From CAJQQY01 sp964564545 (lineage in GTDB: Bacteria > Bacteroidota > Bacteroidia > Chitinophagales > Saprospiraceae): DNA of 64,000 nt. The notes beneath the pieces are model-generated. The model worked only from the letters and a program-made list of their open reading frames with translations. It had not been told where the DNA came from and searched no databases. Position 1 is the stretch's first letter. Every line of letters begins with the position of its first letter. The stretch is from NCBI GenBank assembly GCA_964564545.1, contig CAZMBP010000026.1, forward strand, positions 54,768 to 118,767, in the 5' to 3' direction. A program made the position numbers and the translations under genes. Of the stretch, positions 61,578 through 64,000 are shown in pieces.

Positions 61578-63782
61578 ATGAAACTTAAATTTATTTTGAA
61601 AATACTTTTACTTTTTATGTGTTTTATGATTTTTGTAAACACAAACTCAATTGCTCAATGTTCAAGCTCTCCTATTGAATGCCAACCTACAACCAATGGC
61701 CATGGACCAGATCCTTGCGATGCTAAAGTATATTGTTCAAATAGCGGCGTTGTTGAACAAGGATTAATAGCTTGTACAACTGCAGCAGATACTGATGGAT
61801 GCGGTGTAGAAGCAGATGCTCCAGTAAACCCTTTCAATAATAGTACTCTTTTTTCCAACCAAAGTGTACCTGCAAGTTGTTATATAGATCCTTCTACAAA
61901 TAATCCATATACCTATATACAATGGATAAAATTTGCTACTCCTCCAGAGGTTAATACTGTCAAAATTCAAGGAGTTGGTCAGATGAATGCATGGGTTGTT
62001 TTCTATGCAGGCTCTGAAGCGAACACTCCTCCATATCAATTAAATGGTTGTAATAACTTAACTTATGTTGATGGTGCTTGTTCTGAATTGAATCAGTATA
62101 AAGTATGGACTAACACAAATGCTATCATTGATCCTAATACAGTTAACATTTACTATATCGCATTACTTTATGATGCACCTAGTAATGGATCAATTAATTT
62201 TAAAGTAAAAGAGTGTGATTTAATAAATGGTTGTGTTCCGGAGGTAAATTGTCCAAATCAAGATTTAACCATTTGTCAAGGTGAAGAAGATCCAGGTGCT
62301 GGTATTCAAGATTGGTTAGACGAATTCTCATTCTCTTCTTGTGGCAATACTCTAGCATGGGTTTTATCTGGAAATGGTATTAATGCTGACTTTGATGGTT
62401 TACCTGCAACAATTTCTGCTTTAGCTGCAGGCACGTATACATTGACTAATTCTTTAGTGGATCAGAATAACAATATTATAGCAAGTTGTTCTGCTGATAT
62501 TATTGTTAATGCATTAACAACAGATTATAGTGACACTCAAACAGTCTGTACAGAAATTGGAACATACACTTGGTCTATTGATACCGATGGAGATGGAATC
62601 AATGAAGATTACACAATTAGTTCTGAAACCACCACCACATTTAATGTAACTGATGTCAACGGTTGTGATTACGATCTAATATTAACTTTAGATTTTTATC
62701 CAGTACCATCCTGCTCCATCGAAGTATCTCCGAGTAATGATTGTGGAGGTAATGATGTAACACTTACCGTTAGTGGTGCTGATGGGACAGCTCCTTATAC
62801 ATTTATTTGGGATACTGATAATGATGATGACTATGATGACGATGATACTGCTGGTTCTGATCTAATTAATGTTGGAGAAGGAACTTATAATGTCCAAGTA
62901 ACTGACGCAAATGGTTGTACGAGTGAATGCTACTACACCGTTTCCGAAGATTGTGAAACATCTTGGGCAAAGGCTTCTAATAGTTTATGCTTTAATGAAT
63001 TAGGAAGTCAGGGTTGTCCAAATGCGAATCAACTACCATGGGGATTCACAACTCCTGTTGAAATTGGTACCACATATACTTTTGATATTATTGAAGGTGC
63101 ACCTGGAATATGTGCGGATAATGGATCTTTGGGAGATACTGTTGGTATAGCCATTCTAAATTGGGATATTACTACTCCTGTCATTAATTTTTTGACTACT
63201 GACGGGGAACACTATTTTTCTGAAATACATGTATGGGTTGGAAAGAATCCTCTTCCTAAAAAGGGGAAAAAGTGTAAATCAGCCCCAGGTCAACTAGGTT
63301 GTACTTTTGAGAATATCAATGAAACTAGTTTCCAAATTAATGGACTTTCGGACAATATATGTAACGGAAATACTTCTGGACAGCAAATTTGGATAGCAAT
63401 CCATGCTGTTACTTGTGATCTCATTTGTGAAAATGAATCATATGCAGGTGGATCCGAAGTTCATTTTTCAAAAGATGATGAAACTGATCTAGAAGCTTCA
63501 AAATCAAGTGATTATATAAATTCATTTGACTTTCAAATTTTTCCAAATCCAGTTGAAGATGGACAATTAGAGATTCTTATTAATACTGTTGAAGCAAACA
63601 ACGTATCTATTAGAATTTTTAACATCCATGGGAAATTGATGCATCAAAATAAACAACAAGTATTTAAAGGAAAAAATAAATACTCTCTTGATGTTGATGA
63701 GTTAGATTCAGGTATTTACTTGGTTCACATTCAAAATGGGAACAATCTAATTAGTAAGCGATTTATTAAGGTTAATAGATAA
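61578..63782 (+). CDS. Large secreted protein with T9SS type A sorting domain
   Basis: 734 residues. A signal peptide (about 1-26, cut after NSIAQ), then cysteine-rich modules, a SprB/PKD-like region around 380-460 (TAPYTFIWDTDNDDDYDDDD... GTYNVQVTDANGCTSECYY in shortened form) with a calcium-like acidic patch, a C-terminal domain near 470-630, and a type A sorting domain (about 655-734) starting FQIFPNPVEDGQL and ending in LVHIQNGNNLISKRFIKVNR. The sorting domain sends it through T9SS to the surface or outside. Function unknown; adhesin-like by composition. A terminator follows. Confidence 0.85.
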   Translation: MKLKFILKILLLFMCFMIFVNTNSIAQCSSSPIECQPTTNGHGPDPCDAKVYCSNSGVVEQGLIACTTAADTDGCGVEADAPVNPFNNSTLFSNQSVPASCYIDPSTNNPYTYIQWIKFATPPEVNTVKIQGVGQMNAWVVFYAGSEANTPPYQLNGCNNLTYVDGACSELNQYKVWTNTNAIIDPNTVNIYYIALLYDAPSNGSINFKVKECDLINGCVPEVNCPNQDLTICQGEEDPGAGIQDWLDEFSFSSCGNTLAWVLSGNGINADFDGLPATISALAAGTYTLTNSLVDQNNNIIASCSADIIVNALTTDYSDTQTVCTEIGTYTWSIDTDGDGINEDYTISSETTTTFNVTDVNGCDYDLILTLDFYPVPSCSIEVSPSNDCGGNDVTLTVSGADGTAPYTFIWDTDNDDDYDDDDTAGSDLINVGEGTYNVQVTDANGCTSECYYTVSEDCETSWAKASNSLCFNELGSQGCPNANQLPWGFTTPVEIGTTYTFDIIEGAPGICADNGSLGDTVGIAILNWDITTPVINFLTTDGEHYFSEIHVWVGKNPLPKKGKKCKSAPGQLGCTFENINETSFQINGLSDNICNGNTSGQQIWIAIHAVTCDLICENESYAGGSEVHFSKDDETDLEASKSSDYINSFDFQIFPNPVEDGQLEILINTVEANNVSIRIFNIHGKLMHQNKQQVFKGKNKYSLDVDELDSGIYLVHIQNGNNLISKRFIKVNR

Positions 63783-63810
63783 TTCAGGGTTATTTATTGT
63801 GTGAAATTAA

Positions 63811-63855
63811 AAAAAGGCTATTTCATAAATTATTTATGAAATAGCCTTTTTTTAT
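63811..63855 (+). terminator. Terminator of the T9SS substrate gene
   Basis: AAAAAGGCTATTTCATAAAT and its inverse ATTTATGAAATAGCCTTTTT form a 19-20-bp stem and end in a T run. The IS element begins six bases later. Confidence 0.85.
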
Positions 63856-63860
63856 AAATA

Positions 63861-64000
63861 TGTCCCGTCCTAAAATAGAGATACACAAAAAGTACCACTA
63901 TTATGAAAAGTCAAGAAAATCAGTATGTCAAGCGGACCCAGCGCGATTATTCGATGTCGTTTAAATTGCGTTTAGTAGATGAAATAGAAAGAGGAGAAAT
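63861..64000 (+). mobile_element. Left end of an IS3-family insertion sequence (partial)
   Basis: TGTCCCGTCCTAAAATAG at 63861 is a typical IS3-family terminal inverted repeat beginning TG, followed after about 40 bases by an OrfA-like gene. The right end lies outside the window. Insertion directly after a terminator would leave the T9SS gene intact. Confidence 0.7.
63903..64000 (+). CDS. IS3-family transposase OrfA, N-terminus only
   Basis: The visible residues begin MKSQENQYVKRTQRDYSM and continue SFKLRLVDEIERGE, the start of the helix-turn-helix of IS3-family OrfA (DNA-binding subunit of the transposase, normally translated with OrfB by frameshifting). The gene is truncated by the window edge. 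Confidence 0.75.
   Translation, partial: MKSQENQYVKRTQRDYSMSFKLRLVDEIERGE

Noticed and set aside
1..64000. CRISPR arrays, rRNA genes or complete tRNA genes
   Set aside because: No regularly spaced repeat series and no rRNA or full tRNA sequence was found; the only tRNA-like part belongs to tmRNA.

Overview
The window is AT-rich chromosomal DNA from a member of the Bacteroidota, probably the Saprospiria/Cytophagia side of the phylum. The evidence is a TamL-type Omp85 lipoprotein beside a TamB homologue, a type 9 secretion C-terminal sorting domain, a CHU_C-type gliding-associated C-terminus, a Reg_prop/Y_Y_Y hybrid-type sensor kinase, and promoter elements of the Bacteroidota TAnnTTTG type with few Shine-Dalgarno sequences. 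It opens with the 3' end of tmRNA (ssrA) and closes with the left end of an IS3-family element.

Region 1 (about 0.2-23.2 kb) is a stress or energy-limitation block: a three-PAS histidine kinase, PEP synthase, a ZIP metal transporter, a UbiB-like kinase, an Mla-type lipid ABC transporter with a bactofilin-like membrane protein, a cardiolipin synthase-like enzyme, a universal stress protein, a LOG-family protein, FtsH, an ATP-cone/PD-(D/E)XK nuclease and many small unknown proteins. Most of its promoters carry a CRP/FNR-type palindrome (TGA-N6-TCA, often TGATAAAAATCA), usually in pairs 22 bp apart. In eleven promoters the centre of the proximal palindrome lies exactly 29.5 bp from the first base of a TAnnTTTG-like -7 element, which corresponds to about -41.5, the class II activator position. 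One of these promoters (15782-15870) faces a stretch with no annotated gene and predicts an undescribed small RNA or small protein; another supports a previously uncalled 53-codon gene at 20064-20225.

Region 2 (23.2-38.9 kb) has a methyltransferase, the TamL-TamB envelope pair, a large periplasmic-sensor histidine kinase with a LuxR-type response regulator, CorA and TerC.

Region 3 (39.1-54.4 kb) is a short-chain carboxylate module: propionyl-CoA-synthetase-like and acetyl-CoA synthetases, a CheY-like regulator, a symporter-fused histidine kinase (CbrA type), two small membrane proteins, an acetate-type sodium symporter with its DUF4212 small subunit, a porin-like outer membrane protein, a cysteine-free ArsR-family regulator, and a cNMP/CBS/DUF294 protein overlapping a DEDDh exonuclease. 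An 18-bp palindrome (TATATAGATATCTATATA and close variants) occurs in front of acs, the porin operon and arsR, which suggests one local repressor governs uptake and activation.

Region 4 (54.4-64 kb) carries a small cytochrome c-like lipoprotein, a calcium/sodium antiporter, two large secreted proteins, riboflavin synthase, repeat-rich gaps and the IS3 end. No rRNA, complete tRNA or CRISPR array was seen.
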